Assembly: GCA_050954285.1 (NCBI GenBank)
Contig: JBPBPL010000025.1
Location: 1 to 64,000, forward strand
Reading direction: 5' to 3'
DNA: 64,000 nt
Source: Mucilaginibacter_A sp050954285
Lineage (GTDB): Bacteria > Bacteroidota > Bacteroidia > Sphingobacteriales > Sphingobacteriaceae
The notes beneath the pieces were generated by a model. It saw only the letters and a list, made by a program, of their open reading frames with translations, searched no databases and was not told the DNA's origin. Numbering within the stretch: position 1 is the stretch's first letter; every line of letters starts with the position of its first letter. Below are positions 44,504 to 53,315 of the stretch, one piece after another. The position numbers were made by a program, and so were the translations under genes.

Positions 44504-45382
44504 ATGATTCGATACGCCTCAACTGATCTGTTAAATATTGCTTTTTTAGAACAGGGAGCAGATGATTGCCCAGCGGTTTTGCTTTTGCACGGCTGGCCGG
44601 ATGATGCCACCACCTGGGATGGTGTGATGCCTAAACTAATGGCGGCCGGTTACCGCGTAATTGCACCCTGGCTCCGTGGTTTCGGCAATACAACTTTTCA
44701 TAAAAACAGTACGCTGCGAACTGGAAATTCTGGTATTCTGGCTTTTGATGCCATAGCTTTGATGGATGATTTAGGTATCAAAAAGTTCAGCGTAATTGGT
44801 CATGATTGGGGTGTAAACATTGCGGAAGCACTGGCTATAGGCTGGCCTGAACGGATTGATCGGATTGCGCTTTTATCCAGTTCGCCAAAGTTGGGCGGTA
44901 TGCCTACGCCGCCGTTTAAACATGCGCAGCTGGAATGGTACCACTGGTTTATGGCCACTAAACGCGGTGAAGGCGCCGTTCGTGCCGATCCGATTGGGTT
45001 TGCTAAAATTATGTGGGATAACTGGGCACCAAAAGGTTGGTACAATAATGAACTTTTTGAACAGGTAGCTCAAAGCTGGAAAAACAAGGATTTTGTGGAC
45101 ATTACGTTACACTCGTACCGTACGCGCTGGGAAGAAGCCGAGCCTGATCCTAAAAGTGTACAACTGGAAAATAAAGTAAAATCTACCAAAACGCTTTCTT
45201 TACCAACCTTATATATTCAGGGCGAAGCGGATGGTGTTAACCCGCCGTATGTGAGCGAAAACGTGCACGAAAAATTTACGGGCTCTTTTAAACGCATTGT
45301 GATGCCTGGTATTGGCCATTTTCCATCGCGGGAAGCACCTGATTTATTATCGGCTTATTTGCTGGATTTTTTGGCCGAATAA
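44504..45382 (+). CDS. Alpha/beta hydrolase, epoxide hydrolase/haloalkane dehalogenase-like
   Basis: 292 residues. The oxyanion-hole motif is LLLHGWPDDATTWD, the nucleophile elbow is VIGHDWGVNIA (Asp101, so an aspartate rather than serine enzyme) and the catalytic histidine is in MPGIGHFPSREAP. The aspartate nucleophile with GHDWG is typical of epoxide hydrolases and dehalogenases. No signal peptide. Substrate unknown. The next small membrane protein starts 32 bp downstream. Confidence 0.85.
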   Translation: MIRYASTDLLNIAFLEQGADDCPAVLLLHGWPDDATTWDGVMPKLMAAGYRVIAPWLRGFGNTTFHKNSTLRTGNSGILAFDAIALMDDLGIKKFSVIGHDWGVNIAEALAIGWPERIDRIALLSSSPKLGGMPTPPFKHAQLEWYHWFMATKRGEGAVRADPIGFAKIMWDNWAPKGWYNNELFEQVAQSWKNKDFVDITLHSYRTRWEEAEPDPKSVQLENKVKSTKTLSLPTLYIQGEADGVNPPYVSENVHEKFTGSFKRIVMPGIGHFPSREAPDLLSAYLLDFLAE

Positions 45383-45414
45383 ATTTTATTTTCACTTCAA
45401 TCACTTTAAAAGCA

Positions 45415-45780
45415 ATGTCTGAAAAACCCTTTTCACCCAAAATACATGGCTTAAACGATTATGCTTTTGTCGCTATATTGTTCTTTGCACCGCCACTGTT
45501 GGGCTTCAATAAAAAAGCAATAAACTTATACAGATTATCGGGACTCAACTTACTGATATATAATTCTTTGACGGATCAGCCAGTTGCTCTAAAACCATTA
45601 ATTTCTTACGAAACACATCACAAATTAGATCTGATAAATGTTGCTGGACTGGCTTTGGCTACGTTTTACAAAGGCATTCGCAAAGAAAAACGTGTACTGG
45701 CATTTCATACAGCATTTGTGGTTTTGGCTGCTATCAATGTAGTTTTAACGGATTGGAAAGCCGAGCCGCAGCAACCTTGA
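45415..45780 (+). CDS. Small membrane protein, SPW-repeat-like
   Basis: 121 residues with three to four short hydrophobic segments. The start KIHGLNDYAFVAILFFAPPL resembles the HGxxDY-helix pattern of SPW-repeat membrane proteins, though the SPW signature itself is not clear. Function unknown. It probably shares a transcript with the alpha/beta hydrolase gene and ends directly at an inverted repeat made of the dispersed 12-mer. Confidence 0.6.
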   Translation: MSEKPFSPKIHGLNDYAFVAILFFAPPLLGFNKKAINLYRLSGLNLLIYNSLTDQPVALKPLISYETHHKLDLINVAGLALATFYKGIRKEKRVLAFHTAFVVLAAINVVLTDWKAEPQQP

Positions 45781-45861
45781 TACTGTTTTTATCGGCATTA
45801 ATTTAATACCAATTTTATGCCGATAAAAACAGTATTAATTTTAAGTTGATAAAAATAGCAT
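45780..45861. repeat. Perfect 19-bp inverted repeat of the dispersed motif plus a third copy
   Basis: ATACTGTTTTTATCGGCAT (45780-45798) and its exact reverse complement ATGCCGATAAAAACAGTAT (45817-45835) are separated by 18 bp. A third, variant copy TAAAAATAGCAT follows at 45850-45861. The left arm begins on the last base of the upstream stop codon; the whole lies between two converging genes and may act as a terminator. Confidence 0.9.
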
Positions 45862-47309
45862 TACTGACAGGGAATGCTGAAATAAAAGGTGGCGCCTTTG
45901 CCCAATACACTGTTGAGCCAGATTTTTCCTTCCATTTTTTTAATCAGTTCTGCGGAAATGTACAAACCCAATCCGAAGCCCGAAATCAGGTGCCCCTGGA
46001 TGCCGGCTGCCCGGTAAAACCGTTCAAAAATATGGGCTTGCTTTTCGGCAGCAATTCCAATTCCGAAATCCTGAACGCTACAAATAAGCTGCCCTTGTTT
46101 TTCATTTATGCCGATAATTACTTTATCTTTTCCGGGAGAATATTTAATGGCGTTGGTGAGTAAATTGCCCAAAACCTGGCTTGCCCGACCACGATCGCCG
46201 GTACAATAAACCTCCGGATTATGTTCAATGATGAGTTTATGGCTGGAGGTAGTGCGCTGGGTTTCGGCCACGATATCTTCCACCATATCGTTAAACAAAA
46301 ATGCTTCTGTATGGATCGGGAGCTTTTGTTCATCTAACCTGCCAACTTCTAATAAATCCTTAATTAATAGGTTAAGCCGGTTAATTTGCAAGTTAATTCG
46401 TCTCAGCATCAAGGCCGTTGCCTGATCCTGCGTTGCCGCAAACCGGCGCTCTAAAATTTGGGTTTGGGCTTTGATAGAAGTGATCGGCGTTTTCAATTCA
46501 TGGCTTACCGTGCTGATGAATTCATCCTTATGCCGCTCCGCAGTTTTTTCTTTGGTAATGTCTTTTATCGTACCTAAAATCTTTCCTTGCCCCTGGCGTT
46601 CCTGCTCCCGTTTACCTTGAAACTGAAACCATTTAATTTCTCCATTAATGGTGCAAACCCTACCTTTAAAGTCTAATAAACCCTCTTTTGGCAAATCGTA
46701 AAGCTGTGTTTCTAACCGCGCGGCATCTTCAGGAAGCAGTAACCGGAGATACGTTTTCAGGTTCCAATGTTCCTGGTGATTTTCAAAACCGAACAACACA
46801 TCATGGCTGTTGGAGCGATTAACGGAGAAATCATCCAAATTCATCTCCCAAACAGCCAGATTAGAATACTGCAAGGCCATTGTGAGGCGCTTTTCGCTTT
46901 GCTCAAAATACTTCCGCCAGGTAATGTCATCCAAAACGGTAAAAGCATAACTGTTCCCTTTTTCATGAAACAGCACCGTAGTTACCTGTACCCACGCAAT
47001 GGTTTTGTCTTTTTTAAACAAACAACCTTCCAGCTTAAAAAACGGCTGATGATCTTCCCACATCGCCTTTTGAAGATCCTGCCAATGGTGCACATACTCC
47101 GGGCAGGCATAGTCTAATATTCTGGTACCTTCAATTTCCTGTGCCGAAAAACCCAGTAATTCCGTTAAAGCGTGGTTAACTTTTAAAATGGTTAAATCTG
47201 GAGCGATGATTTTGCTGGCAGCACTGGTAAGACTAAAAATACTATCGAATTTCTCTTTACTCTCCAAAAACATTTCCTTGTAATTGTTCTGAAACTGGTC
47301 TGGTGGCAT
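45861..47309 (-). CDS. PAS-domain sensor histidine kinase
   Basis: 482 residues, no membrane segment, so a soluble sensor. A first PAS domain covers about 20-130 (KVNHALTELLGFSAQEIEGT) and a second PAS/PAC about 140-255. The dimerisation helix has the phospho-acceptor in STVSHELKTPITSIK (His270). The ATPase domain has NLLTNAIKYSPG, DFGIGI and GFGLGLYIS. No receiver domain or response regulator gene adjoins. It is divergent from the BLUF gene with a shared 270-bp upstream region, so a light-related link is possible but unproven. Confidence 0.92.
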   Translation of the reverse strand: MPPDQFQNNYKEMFLESKEKFDSIFSLTSAASKIIAPDLTILKVNHALTELLGFSAQEIEGTRILDYACPEYVHHWQDLQKAMWEDHQPFFKLEGCLFKKDKTIAWVQVTTVLFHEKGNSYAFTVLDDITWRKYFEQSEKRLTMALQYSNLAVWEMNLDDFSVNRSNSHDVLFGFENHQEHWNLKTYLRLLLPEDAARLETQLYDLPKEGLLDFKGRVCTINGEIKWFQFQGKREQERQGQGKILGTIKDITKEKTAERHKDEFISTVSHELKTPITSIKAQTQILERRFAATQDQATALMLRRINLQINRLNLLIKDLLEVGRLDEQKLPIHTEAFLFNDMVEDIVAETQRTTSSHKLIIEHNPEVYCTGDRGRASQVLGNLLTNAIKYSPGKDKVIIGINEKQGQLICSVQDFGIGIAAEKQAHIFERFYRAAGIQGHLISGFGLGLYISAELIKKMEGKIWLNSVLGKGATFYFSIPCQ

Positions 47310-47579
47310 GTACTTCCTTTCTGCTTAAATGGCTTTTAGTTCAGATTATTTTTTTGATAAAATAGTTTCAACACTTCCTATCCTTCGGTATCCTTATTAA
47401 TTAAAAGTATTAAAGTTAATTATTTGTTGCATAACGGTAACTGTTCATTTTGTTCACTAGCAATAAAGCAGTAAATTTCGCAAGTACCAATAACTGTTTA
47501 ATATTTGTAAGAACCTATAAGCATACTGCGTAACTGCAGTTTGCCGCTTTAATCAATTTGAAAAATCACTTTAATTTGC

Positions 47580-48005
47580 ATGAAATATATTATTTACATC
47601 AGCACAGCTTCTATTTATTTTGATACCAGCTCATTGGAAAAAATGCTTTTACAATACAGAAAAAACAATGAAGCAACCCAAGTTACCGGTATGATGTTGT
47701 TTAGCGAGGGAATATTTTTACAAGTTTTAGAAGGCAAACAAGAAGATGTAGACAAGCTGATTAAGAAGATTTTGAAAGATAAACGCCATCACAGCATCAT
47801 CCAGTTGGGTTCTGCCCTTATCGAGGAGCGGATTTTTAAAACCTGGTCTATGGGTTTTCAACAAATATCTAAAGAAGAATTTAAGCAGGCAACCAAGTTT
47901 ATTAATTTAGATGTTCCCGAAACTATATCTGCACCTACGCAGGACAACCGGCATCCGGCTGTTGCTATTTTGCAGGACTTTGCAAAAAACATGAAAATGA
48001 ATTGA
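47580..48005 (+). CDS. BLUF-domain blue-light photoreceptor
   Basis: 141 residues, a stand-alone BLUF protein. The flavin-pocket residues seen in characterised BLUF domains are present: Tyr6 (YIIYISTAS), Asn30, Gln48 (IFLQVLEG), and Trp89 and Met91 (KTWSMGF), with spacing equal to Slr1694 shifted by two. It should bind FAD and sense blue light. The C-terminal about 40 residues form a short extension without an output domain, so it acts through a partner. It is divergent from the PAS kinase and near rhodopsin and carotenoid genes. Confidence 0.93.
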   Translation: MKYIIYISTASIYFDTSSLEKMLLQYRKNNEATQVTGMMLFSEGIFLQVLEGKQEDVDKLIKKILKDKRHHSIIQLGSALIEERIFKTWSMGFQQISKEEFKQATKFINLDVPETISAPTQDNRHPAVAILQDFAKNMKMN

Positions 48006-48039
48006 TTAATAGCCGTTTATCACTAATATTTTTACAAGC

Positions 48040-48097
48040 TACTTATTTTATCACCTAAATTTTATTGATGTTGATTTTAGGTTGATAAAAGAAGCAT
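48040..48097. repeat. Imperfect inverted pair of the dispersed motif
   Basis: TACTTATTTTATCACCTAAA (from 48040) faces TTTTAGGTTGATAAAAGAAG (from 48075, with the exact 12-mer at 48086-48097). The arms sit between the converging BLUF and GH130 genes, like a terminator. Confidence 0.75.
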
Positions 48098-48120
48098 CGC
48101 AAAATTTAACAATCAAATAT

Positions 48121-49293
48121 TTAATTAATAGGATCAGCAGCAGCCGGATGCTTGGGATCATAAACCGCTACGGCAACCCTGGAATCGGCACAGCCATAAT
48201 ACAAAAACCATTTCTGCTGAAAGTAAACCATGCCTTCAATAAACACTGTTCCGTTTACGTACTGACCGCTTTTTTCAAAAGCTTCCATTGGCCGCAAAAA
48301 AGGCACATCTAAACGCGTAATCGGTTTTGCCGGATCGTTTTTATCAAACAAAGCCTGACCGGCGCAATAAGAATTGGCATTGAAACGCTTGTCGCCATCT
48401 GCACCGGCCTTATTTTTTCCGTTGTAAAAAAGGATGATGCCTTTATCGGTTAACAAGGCCGGCGGCCCGCATTCCGTCAGCTCGCTATCAAAATAACCTT
48501 TTCTGGGCGAGATCAGCTCTTTTAAATTTCCGTCCTGATTAACTACCGGTTCCCAATCAACCAGGTTATCAGATGTTGCCGCATACACATGCAACTCGCC
48601 CCAGTACATCCAATATTTTCCATTTATTTTGGTAATCACCTGTTTCCCGTTAATCACTTTGGTTAATATAGAAGCCGATTTATGCGGAATATTTAAGAAT
48701 TTTCCTTGGTAAGCATCTTCAAAAATCGGCCCGTGCTTTTTCCAGTTTTTTAAATTGGTAGAAGTTGCTACACCCAGGCGCGGCACCTCGCGGTTCCATT
48801 GCGTATAAAAAACTACATAGGTGCCGTTTTCAGTTACAGCTACCCGCGGATCTTCGCAGCCGCCCGGCCATTCGTACTTTTTCTGATCATCCTCTGCCGG
48901 ATAGAATACTGGCATTTTGCTGCGCTTGAAATGGAAACCGTCAGTGCTTTCGGCATAACCCAATCTGGAAGTCCGAAAGCCTATTCCCACCCCTGATTTA
49001 TCTTCCGATCGGTACAAAACCACAATTTTTTCATTCAAAACTGCCGCCGCCGGATTAAACGTATCATTGGATTCCCACGCAACAGATTTCTTTAAAATTG
49101 GGTCGATAAAAACAGCACTCGGGTCAGGAGAAATAATCGGATTGATACTTATCGGCCGGCCGAATCCGCCAAAAGCCCAGTTGGGCAGTTGGTTTTGCTG
49201 TGCAAAAGCATGGTTCACCAGTAAAAATAAAACAATGCTCAATACTATTTTTAGGCAATTACGACTAACCAGATTTAATTTTTTTTGTAGCAT
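48121..49293 (-). CDS. GH130 family glycoside phosphorylase/hydrolase, exported
   Basis: 390 residues with a signal peptide (KIVLSIVLFLLVNHAFAQQ). The five-bladed propeller fold is indicated by repeated D-x-R and W/F motifs, including the GH130 markers PGGCEDPRVAVTENGTYV and YYGCADSRVAVA. GH130 enzymes act on beta-mannosides, either by phosphorolysis or, in some subfamilies, hydrolysis. Export makes hydrolysis more likely because phosphate-dependent enzymes usually work inside the cell. A near copy of the dispersed 12-mer lies at 49107. No transport genes adjoin, so the pathway is unclear. Confidence 0.85.
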   Translation of the reverse strand: MLQKKLNLVSRNCLKIVLSIVLFLLVNHAFAQQNQLPNWAFGGFGRPISINPIISPDPSAVFIDPILKKSVAWESNDTFNPAAAVLNEKIVVLYRSEDKSGVGIGFRTSRLGYAESTDGFHFKRSKMPVFYPAEDDQKKYEWPGGCEDPRVAVTENGTYVVFYTQWNREVPRLGVATSTNLKNWKKHGPIFEDAYQGKFLNIPHKSASILTKVINGKQVITKINGKYWMYWGELHVYAATSDNLVDWEPVVNQDGNLKELISPRKGYFDSELTECGPPALLTDKGIILFYNGKNKAGADGDKRFNANSYCAGQALFDKNDPAKPITRLDVPFLRPMEAFEKSGQYVNGTVFIEGMVYFQQKWFLYYGCADSRVAVAVYDPKHPAAADPIN

Positions 49294-49637
49294 AATGAAA
49301 ATGTTTTTGGGGGTTGATAAAGGCTGTTTAAATTAACTACTTCTTTTAGCAGTATAAAATAACTGACTTAGTTTTATCGGCATAAAAACAGCATTTGTAT
49401 GAATACAGGTTAATTCTTTCACTTGGTAGTTTGAAGCTAAATTCAATAAAAACCAGTTTGAGTTTAGCTCCGTTATTAAAACAATTATCAGGCTTTGGTT
49501 AGAGATCCTATTGGATATGGCAGTAAATGTAAGCAAACAATTATTTTAGTTTACCGATGCAAATAGATGCTGCTTTTTTATTTAATGCTTAACTAAATCC
49601 TAATGCTTCAACTATCTTTGGCCGCTCTAAAATACAT
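49294..49637. other. Divergent intergenic region between GH130 and crtY
   Basis: 344 bp without a gene. It holds a facing pair of the dispersed motif (49337-49394). A -7-like TATCTTTG lies at 49613-49620, 17 bp before the crtY ATG, but no TTTG is found at the right distance upstream. Confidence 0.5.
49337..49394. repeat. Inverted pair of the dispersed 12-mer
   Basis: CTACTTCTTTTA (one mismatch, reverse) at 49337-49348 faces TAAAAACAGCAT (exact, forward) at 49383-49394, which is preceded by TTTTATCGGCA. Lies between divergently transcribed genes. Confidence 0.7.
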
Positions 49638-50786
49638 ATGGTTATGCGCCAGTTTGATATTGCCATTGTAGGTGCAGGCTGCGCCGGGTTACAACTGTTG
49701 CATCAACTTAGTTTGCTGGATAATTGGTCCGATTATAAAGTGCTCCTGATTGATGATGGCGCCGAAAAACAGCAATCCTGGTGTTTCTGGTCGGCTTCAG
49801 AGCATCCGCTCCAGCATTTGGTTGCCAAAACCTGGCAGCATTTAACTTTTCGGGGATCAGGATTTTCTACTACTCAATTGGCTGAACCGTATGCCTACCA
49901 TTACATTCCGGGAAAAGCATTTTTTGAGTATTTTAAACAGCAGTTTCTTCCGGCACATGTTAATATTACTGTTGTTCAAGCTAAGGTGAACCATATCCGG
50001 AAACAAGAAAATGGTTTCCTGATTGATGCTTCAGCAATGCAATGGCATGCGAAAAGCTGTTATAGTAGCCTGATTCCGCAGGCACAAAGCCAGCCGGAGT
50101 TATGGCAGCATTTTAAAGGCTGGTACATTGAAACAGCGCAGGATGCGTTTGATGATCGCGCCGCTGTGCTAATGGATTATACCGTTCAGTTATACAACAA
50201 GGTGCATTTTATTTATTTACTTCCGTTTTCTAAAACCCATGCGCTAATTGAAGCTACTTTTTTTTCTGTGGAGATAGTGCAAGATAAAATTTATGAAGAG
50301 CTGATGGCAACTTACCTCAGTCAAAATTTCCCCCACATTAAGTATAAAATTATTTCTACAGAAAACGGCCACATCCCTATGAGCAGGCAACCATTTAGCC
50401 GTTATGGTTCAGCAGGAGAAATTTTGATTGGCAAGGCGGCAGGCATGGTGAAAGCAAGTACGGGTTATACTTTTAACCGGATCACATCTGATAGTATTTG
50501 GCTGGCGAAAAATAGGGCACAAAAACAGCATACGGCGTGGCCAACTACCCAGGGCAGGTTCAGGTTTTATGATCATTTACTGCTAAACTTGATCCTGCAA
50601 TCACCTCAAATTATTCCTAAGGTCTTTACCAAACTGTTTAGGCATAACCGAATGCCACGTGTACTCCGGTTTTTAAACGAACAAACCACTTTCATTCAGG
50701 AGGTTAGAATTTTTCTTTCGTTACCCATAATACCATTTTCAAAGCAGGCAATAAAACATATCTTTAATGGCAGTGGCAGAAAATAA
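49638..50786 (+). CDS. crtY: Lycopene beta-cyclase
   Basis: 382 residues. The FAD/NAD-binding motif is IAIVGAGCAGLQLLHQL near the N-terminus; SWCFWSASEHPLQHL and YHYIPGKAFFEYF match the CrtY-type cyclase family. It converts lycopene to beta-carotene. A second ATG lies two codons downstream and could be the true start. The gene overlaps blh by 20 bases, so beta-carotene is probably destined for retinal. The earlier carotenoid genes (crtE, crtB, crtI) are not in the window. Confidence 0.9.
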   Translation: MVMRQFDIAIVGAGCAGLQLLHQLSLLDNWSDYKVLLIDDGAEKQQSWCFWSASEHPLQHLVAKTWQHLTFRGSGFSTTQLAEPYAYHYIPGKAFFEYFKQQFLPAHVNITVVQAKVNHIRKQENGFLIDASAMQWHAKSCYSSLIPQAQSQPELWQHFKGWYIETAQDAFDDRAAVLMDYTVQLYNKVHFIYLLPFSKTHALIEATFFSVEIVQDKIYEELMATYLSQNFPHIKYKIISTENGHIPMSRQPFSRYGSAGEILIGKAAGMVKASTGYTFNRITSDSIWLAKNRAQKQHTAWPTTQGRFRFYDHLLLNLILQSPQIIPKVFTKLFRHNRMPRVLRFLNEQTTFIQEVRIFLSLPIIPFSKQAIKHIFNGSGRK

Positions 50787-51726
50787 CCTTATCCTCCAAA
50801 AAATTAAGCTGGTTAACTTTACAGTGATTGCCGGGATTTTGCTGGTTGCTTGGCAGGTACTCCATCCAGTTGCACTAACTTTTCAACTGGTTTTTTTGGC
50901 AGTGTGCCTATTGCTGACTGGTATTCCGCATGGTGCATTAGACCATTTGGTGCAACAGGAAGAAGCTAAACGCAAAAGAACGCATTTTCGGCTGTTTGTT
51001 TTTTTGGGCAGATATTTAATTACGATGCTGGCTTATGCCGCGGCCTGGTATGTTTTTCCGGCTTGGAGCCTGTTTTTCTTTTTGCTAATCTCCTGCTGGC
51101 ACTTTGGGGAAACGGATATTATAGCCCTTCCGCAGTTACCGCTGCTAACAGTTTTAATACGTTTTTTATACGGTATTTTTGTTTTAGGATGGATTTTACT
51201 CTCTCATCAAACAGAGGTTAGTCCGGTGTTGCTGCATATGGTTAATGCTGATAGCCTGCTCTTTAAGCAGTGGCTTGCTTTAATGGCTTACACTTCGTGG
51301 TTAGTGCCATTAGCTGGTCTATTGATTGCAGCTTTCCTGATCTTTACTAGCGTTTATCATAGCTATCCGCATCAATACCAATTTATCATTCAACTGGTAA
51401 TAATACTACTGTGTGGTTATTTCTTGCCTTTACTGCTTGCTTTTGCACTGTACTTTGCCGGTTGGCATTCGTTGGTGACATTATTTAATATTAAAGGTTT
51501 TATCAGCGATAAAAATGCTACTGCTGATAAAACCTTATTTAAAATTTGGAAAAGTGCTTTGCCTTTTAGCTTGATTGCTATAAGCGGCTTATTAATAGCT
51601 GGTTATTTACTGCCGCGATATGCACCTTTATTTGATCCTTTACCGCTGCTGTTTGTATTTTTATCGCTCATCACGCTGCCACACATGCAGGTGATGCACC
51701 ACTTAAACAACCGGATGCAAAATTAA
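50767..51726 (+). CDS. blh: Brp/Blh family beta-carotene 15,15'-dioxygenase
   Basis: 319 residues with about seven to eight membrane helices. The iron-binding histidine motifs are TGIPHGALDHLV, SCWHFGETD, AGWHSLVTLF and LPHMQVMHHL. Blh cleaves beta-carotene into two retinal molecules, the chromophore of rhodopsins. It overlaps crtY upstream and converges on the rhodopsin gene with a 4-base overlap of the coding ends (51723-51726), giving a compact retinal-rhodopsin unit. Confidence 0.93.
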   Translation: MAVAENNLILQKIKLVNFTVIAGILLVAWQVLHPVALTFQLVFLAVCLLLTGIPHGALDHLVQQEEAKRKRTHFRLFVFLGRYLITMLAYAAAWYVFPAWSLFFFLLISCWHFGETDIIALPQLPLLTVLIRFLYGIFVLGWILLSHQTEVSPVLLHMVNADSLLFKQWLALMAYTSWLVPLAGLLIAAFLIFTSVYHSYPHQYQFIIQLVIILLCGYFLPLLLAFALYFAGWHSLVTLFNIKGFISDKNATADKTLFKIWKSALPFSLIAISGLLIAGYLLPRYAPLFDPLPLLFVFLSLITLPHMQVMHHLNNRMQN

Positions 51727-52562
51727 TCTACAATATGCGTATTCATTGTAGCATCTTCAGCTACTCTTTTTTCAAGTATTTTTTTAGCGGCCAGGTAAAC
51801 CACAGCACCTGCTCCTACTTTGTTTATCACATCAAAAATACTGAAAGATATATGGATATAATTCAGGTTAAAGCCATCAATAGTCGTTAAAATATAACCC
51901 AACGGATATATACCCCAAGTAGTAACGGTAGATAATGCCAACCACTTGTATGCAGTGCGTTCTTCTGGTTGTACAGTATCTTTGTAACGTTTCCATAAAT
52001 TCCATAAAATGAACGGAACGATGATGTATCCTACAGTAGATATCGCACCCCAGATCAGCTTATCGCCAACCATAATGTGGCCATCTGCCGTTAATTGCTG
52101 TTCGCCAATATAACCCGTTATCACCATAAATAAATCAGCAAATAACAACCAGAAAATACTGCGTTTTTCCTGACTCGGCTGTATTTTAAGCATGCTTACT
52201 GCTTTTAACAGCAATAATGGCGTAGTAATGGCCCAGTCAATATATCTCAGTTGTCCGATGGCATTGTAAGAAGTCCGAAGCAATTCATCTCTTTTGGCAG
52301 GATCATTCGTGTGTGCCAGTTCCCGGAGCATTTCGTGATAAAAGTGGGCAATCAGCATGTAAGAAATTCCGGCTACAGCAGCAATGATTGCTGTAAAATG
52401 CCTGGAAGTGCGATGCTCTGGTGCAACACCGGATTTGCCGAGCCACGCAAAAATTACATTTCCTAAAAATGCATAAGCTGCAAAAATCAGGAAAAAATAA
52501 GTGATCATTGACGACATGCCCACACTGTTGGCTGTGGGAAGAAAAGAGTCTGAAAACTGCAT
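51723..52562 (-). CDS. Microbial rhodopsin, D-T-K motif
   Basis: 279 residues, seven helices. The helix C motif RYIDWAITTPLLLLK (106-120) gives Asp109 at the proton-acceptor position, Thr113, and Lys120 where most pumps have Asp or Glu as donor. Helix G has FDVINKVGAG with the Schiff-base Lys248 and counterion Asp244; helix F has Trp216 and Pro220. The residue matching the proteorhodopsin tuning position 105 is Leu, which suggests green absorption. A donor Lys is known from Exiguobacterium ESR, a proton pump. An outward proton pump is the best guess. It faces blh and crtY. Confidence 0.95.
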   Translation of the reverse strand: MQFSDSFLPTANSVGMSSMITYFFLIFAAYAFLGNVIFAWLGKSGVAPEHRTSRHFTAIIAAVAGISYMLIAHFYHEMLRELAHTNDPAKRDELLRTSYNAIGQLRYIDWAITTPLLLLKAVSMLKIQPSQEKRSIFWLLFADLFMVITGYIGEQQLTADGHIMVGDKLIWGAISTVGYIIVPFILWNLWKRYKDTVQPEERTAYKWLALSTVTTWGIYPLGYILTTIDGFNLNYIHISFSIFDVINKVGAGAVVYLAAKKILEKRVAEDATMNTHIVD

Positions 52563-52723
52563 AATGCTGTGTAAATTAGATAAATTGATTCTTTTTAGTT
52601 AATTTATTTATTAATAAAATAATCTTGCAAATGTTTTGCTTTTCTACAATTTGCTGAACATAAAACTTATCCTCCCGAAAGCAGCTTTATACTGTAAAAT
52701 TGATATCAGTCAATTGCCTACTC

Positions 52724-53176
52724 TTATGCAGTCAAAAAGCTATCCAGCGCATCCAAAGCTTTAATCCAACCTTCACGGTGCGGAGTTACAGATTCATCAT
52801 CTTTAAAATTATCCTGGGTCACTTTTATTTTGCTGTTATCGCCCAGTTTCAAAAATTCTATGGTCAGTTCGTGGTCGCTTTTCCCAATTCCCTCTGCTGA
52901 TACGTCCCAGTTCCAACTATAAACCAGCTTTTCGTTAGGCTTTACTTCTTTGTATTTTCCAGTGATGATTAAATTAATTTTACCATTTGGCCCCTTAAAT
53001 TCATACCGGATATCACCGCCTTCCTGTACTTGCTGCACTACTTTTTCCAGTTCATTTTCAGAAGGCTTCCACCAAATTTTTAAATCGTCTTCGCTGATCC
53101 AGGCTTCATATAATCTATCCACAGGCACTGCAAAGTCATGCTCTAATGCTATTTTTAACGTATTATTTTCCATCAT
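52724..53176 (-). CDS. SRPBCC (AHSA1-like) domain protein
   Basis: 150 residues covering one START-like helix-grip domain: IALEHDFAVPVDRLYEAWIS at the N-terminus, EGGDIRYEFKGPNGK in the middle and a C-terminal helix GWIKALDALDSFL. Such AHA1/polyketide-cyclase-like proteins bind hydrophobic ligands in the cytosol; the ligand is unknown. It lies 161 bp upstream of the rhodopsin gene on the same strand and may be unrelated to it. Confidence 0.85.
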   Translation of the reverse strand: MMENNTLKIALEHDFAVPVDRLYEAWISEDDLKIWWKPSENELEKVVQQVQEGGDIRYEFKGPNGKINLIITGKYKEVKPNEKLVYSWNWDVSAEGIGKSDHELTIEFLKLGDNSKIKVTQDNFKDDESVTPHREGWIKALDALDSFLTA

Positions 53177-53315
53177 TTATTTTTTTAGAACAGCGCACAA
53201 GGCTGTAAAAAGTTTTAATTAAGACGATAAAAACCACTTTCCATCCAAATTCAAATGCGGGTTTTGGATTGAAGATAAAAGTTTTTTTGTGGATGTTTGA
53301 GGCAACTAATTCCTG

